A DNA stretch of 64,000 nt from Pseudoscleropodium purum (taxonomy: Eukaryota; Streptophyta; Bryopsida; Hypnales; Brachytheciaceae): contig OZ017797.1 of assembly GCA_963969395.1 (NCBI GenBank), positions 32,984,001-33,048,000 of the forward strand, written 5' to 3'. Shown here piece by piece: positions 62,483-64,000 of the stretch. A program made the position numbers and the translations under genes. The notes under the pieces are model-generated. The model was not told the origin of the DNA. It searched no databases and saw only the letters and a program-made list of their open reading frames with translations. Positions within the stretch are counted from its first letter, which is position 1, and every line of letters starts with the position of its first letter.

Positions 62483-62704
62483 TGTAAGAGTATAGATATC
62501 AAAACAAACATATACTACTGAGTAAAATATAATATTAATCCAGAAATTAAGTTTACAATGAATAAGTGTTTACATATATACTAATCTCTGTCTAGCTTTT
62601 ACTTTAACTAACTAAAAGTAAACTTTCAGTTCTATCTTTAAACTGAAATTATCTTAGACTAGCGAGTGTACATCCGAGCTTCTAACTGGGCTTAGCCCAT
62701 GACA
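62483..62704 (-). repeat. 5' LTR of the chromovirus
   Basis: 222 bp. A TATA box (TATATATG, element strand 62580-62573) lies 32 nt upstream of the predicted transcript start at 62548, defining a U3 of about 156 bp and an R/U5 of about 66 bp. Confidence 0.93.
62573..62580 (-). promoter_or_regulatory. TATA box in the 5' LTR
   Basis: TATATATG on the element strand, 32 nt before the self-primer sequence. Confidence 0.65.
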
Positions 62705-62709
62705 ACAAC
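62705..62709. repeat. Right target-site duplication (ACAAC)
   Basis: Matches 57257-57261 exactly. Confidence 0.9.
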
Positions 62710-63079
62710 ATTATAGTCATTGTTCAATTGTGGAAATGATTGCAAGATGAAGAGTTTATAAAAATTGAACAAACACTATGTACATCCGCACTTTTTCATT
62801 ATTCAAGAAGTAATTGAGCCTCTAACGTGGAAATTTATTAATTTGAATTGAAATGGATGTAGTTGTAGATCACTCATACAACAATTGTAGATCACTTGTA
62901 GAACAATCATAGATCAATCATAGAATAGTCATACTAATACTAAGTTAGGATTGTCATGTGGCATCATGTAATTCAATTTGATCTTTACATGACGGGAACA
63001 GCTCAGATTTCACCTCTCTCACTAGCATGAACAAAATCCTATATTTCCATAAAGCCGCCACTACATTTCTATGCCTGTT
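62710..63079. other. Intergenic, continuation of the pre-insertion locus
   Basis: AT-rich, with short repeats of TAGATCACT / TAGAACAAT around 62870-62935. No gene recognised. Confidence 0.5.
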
Positions 63080-63312
63080 GATTATACCACTATGTTTATT
63101 GCCATTTATTGTTGCATTTTTTTTTTTATCACTATAAATGTTTGTTGTTTAGAGCCGCCATATTTGTTGTTTCTCACCTCGTATTTGTTGCTTCTTATCA
63201 TTGTGTTTGTTGCTTCTGACAACCATGTTTATTGTTTCTCACTACTAAGCTTGTTGTTTTTTACGACTATGTTTGTAGTTTTTCACCATCATGTTTGTTG
63301 CATCTCACTACC
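63080..63312. repeat. About 30-bp degenerate tandem repeat
   Basis: Repeated TTTGTTGTTTCTCACYAC / ATGTTTGTTGC phrases. An open frame across it (63071-63394) is a by-product of the repeat. Confidence 0.75.
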
Positions 63313-63352
63313 GTTGCTCTTTCCTTGCAAAGAAGTGAGTTCATCCATCTTA

Positions 63353-63690
63353 GGTGTTACAACTCTTACTTTGTTTTTCTTAGAATTTGTATAAGTGGAT
63401 TGTTCAAAATAATGATTTGATTTCTCTTAGATATCATAGCTTTTGCTTTGATTTTTATAGGATTTTTGTAAGTTGATTATTCAAGGAAGTGAGTTGATTT
63501 CTCTTGAGTATCACAACTCTTTCTAAGTTTTGTTCTCTTAGGGTTTGTGTAAGTGGATTGTTCAAAACAATGCGTTGATTGGTCTCAAGTATTACAACTT
63601 TTTATTTTGGTCCTTTTAGGAGTTTATAAGTTGATTATTCAAGGAAGTGAGTTGATAATATATTGGACTTCATAGCTTTTGCTTTTATTC
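63353..63690. repeat. About 78-bp tandem repeat
   Basis: Four-plus units, each with TAYCACAACTCTTNCTTTG near 63353, 63431, 63507, 63588 and 63663, followed by TTCTTAGRRTTTGTRTAAGT and GATTGTTCAARRAARTGAGTT. Confidence 0.85.
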
Positions 63691-64000
63691 ACTTAAGATT
63701 CATAAACATGTTATTATTTCAACCCCCAAAAGAATAGAATTCAATGTTCTTTGTATTTTTGATCTATTTGCATGGTTTAGTTTGAAAATTGCTTCTTCAC
63801 CTTGACTTAAGTATGTGCCTAAATTGGATTTTGTTTGTGTGTAGAAAATCACTTTAAATCAAAAGTTGAGTAAAAAGATGCTTCCAAGAAAGAAGATGCC
63901 CCTATCATGATGTTGAGCTTTGGAAGTTGCAATTGTAGAGGGGTTGATACTATAGAATACAGAGATTGATGAGTTTTATATTTACAATTAATGGAAGTGT

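Larger units (their letters stand above)
57262..62704 (-). mobile_element. Full-length Ty3/gypsy chromovirus, decayed, self-priming type
   Basis: 5,443 bp, transcribed on the minus strand. It has two LTRs (229 and 222 bp) with TG...CA ends, a 5-bp target duplication, gag, protease, reverse transcriptase, RNase H, integrase and a C-terminal chromodomain in the Ty3 order. Reverse-transcriptase phrases such as DEWKTAFNTRFGLYEWLVTP and QRYINWVLRDEL are of the fungal/Tf1-sushi/Tcn1 style. At least seven in-frame stops and one frame change disable the coding region, so this copy should not move on its own. The primer-binding site is self-complementary to the LTR (separate entry). Confidence 0.95.

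Noticed and set aside
63071..63394. 107-codon hydrophobic ORF
   Set aside because: It is the translation of the TTTGTTG-type tandem repeat, not a membrane protein gene.

Overview
The window is nuclear DNA from a land plant that makes swimming sperm, most likely a moss or another spore-bearing plant. The evidence is multi-exon genes with plant-specific families (a trichome-birefringence-like acetyltransferase, hevein-domain GH19 chitinases), a canonical plant tRNA-Ala, a gene resembling the outer-dynein-arm docking factor ODAD3/CCDC151 (absent from plants without flagella), and a chromodomain Ty3/gypsy element with a fungal-like reverse transcriptase. Genes are sparse and GC-richer, sitting in very AT-rich, repeat-filled intergenic DNA. 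The exact species cannot be told from the sequence.

Layout. 1-10.2 kb: a possible last exon of a gene entering from the left edge, one unrecognised 105-codon ORF, a TTAA-flanked miniature element, a tandem duplication, and a GC-richer stretch that is probably the promoter and 5' leader of the next gene. 10.2-14.8 kb (+): a complete four-exon TBL gene. 15.1-34.5 kb: a tandem triplication of an approximately 5-kb unit, each unit carrying one complete three-exon chitinase on the minus strand; unit 3 carries a second TTAA element. 35.0-36.2 kb: tRNA-Ala(AGC) on the minus strand, divergent from a complete three-exon YOS1/IER3IP1 gene. 37.7-43.3 kb (+): an eight-exon ODAD3-like coiled-coil gene whose introns hold small transposons. 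45.0-46.0 kb: a larger TTAA element. 47.4-49.7 kb (-): a complete five-exon ALY/REF mRNA-export adaptor. 50.9-51.6 kb: a third copy of the first TTAA family, inverted. 57.26-62.70 kb (-): a full-length but decayed Ty3/gypsy chromovirus with both LTRs and a 5-bp target duplication. 62.7-64 kb: tandem repeats.

The host genes look like unrelated neighbours: cell-wall acetylation (TBL), antifungal or wall defence (chitinases), ER-Golgi transport (YOS1), flagellar assembly (ODAD3-like) and mRNA export (ALY). There is no operon-like organisation.

The strongest observations outside normal annotation are these: (i) the retroelement has a 13-nt primer-binding site perfectly complementary to the predicted start of its own transcript, the signature of Tf1-type self-priming; (ii) a set of TTAA-flanked terminal-inverted-repeat elements with CCCCTAAA ends resembles piggyBac-type insertions, one of which can be compared with a paralogous site lacking it; (iii) two different genes each appear to use a GC-AG intron.
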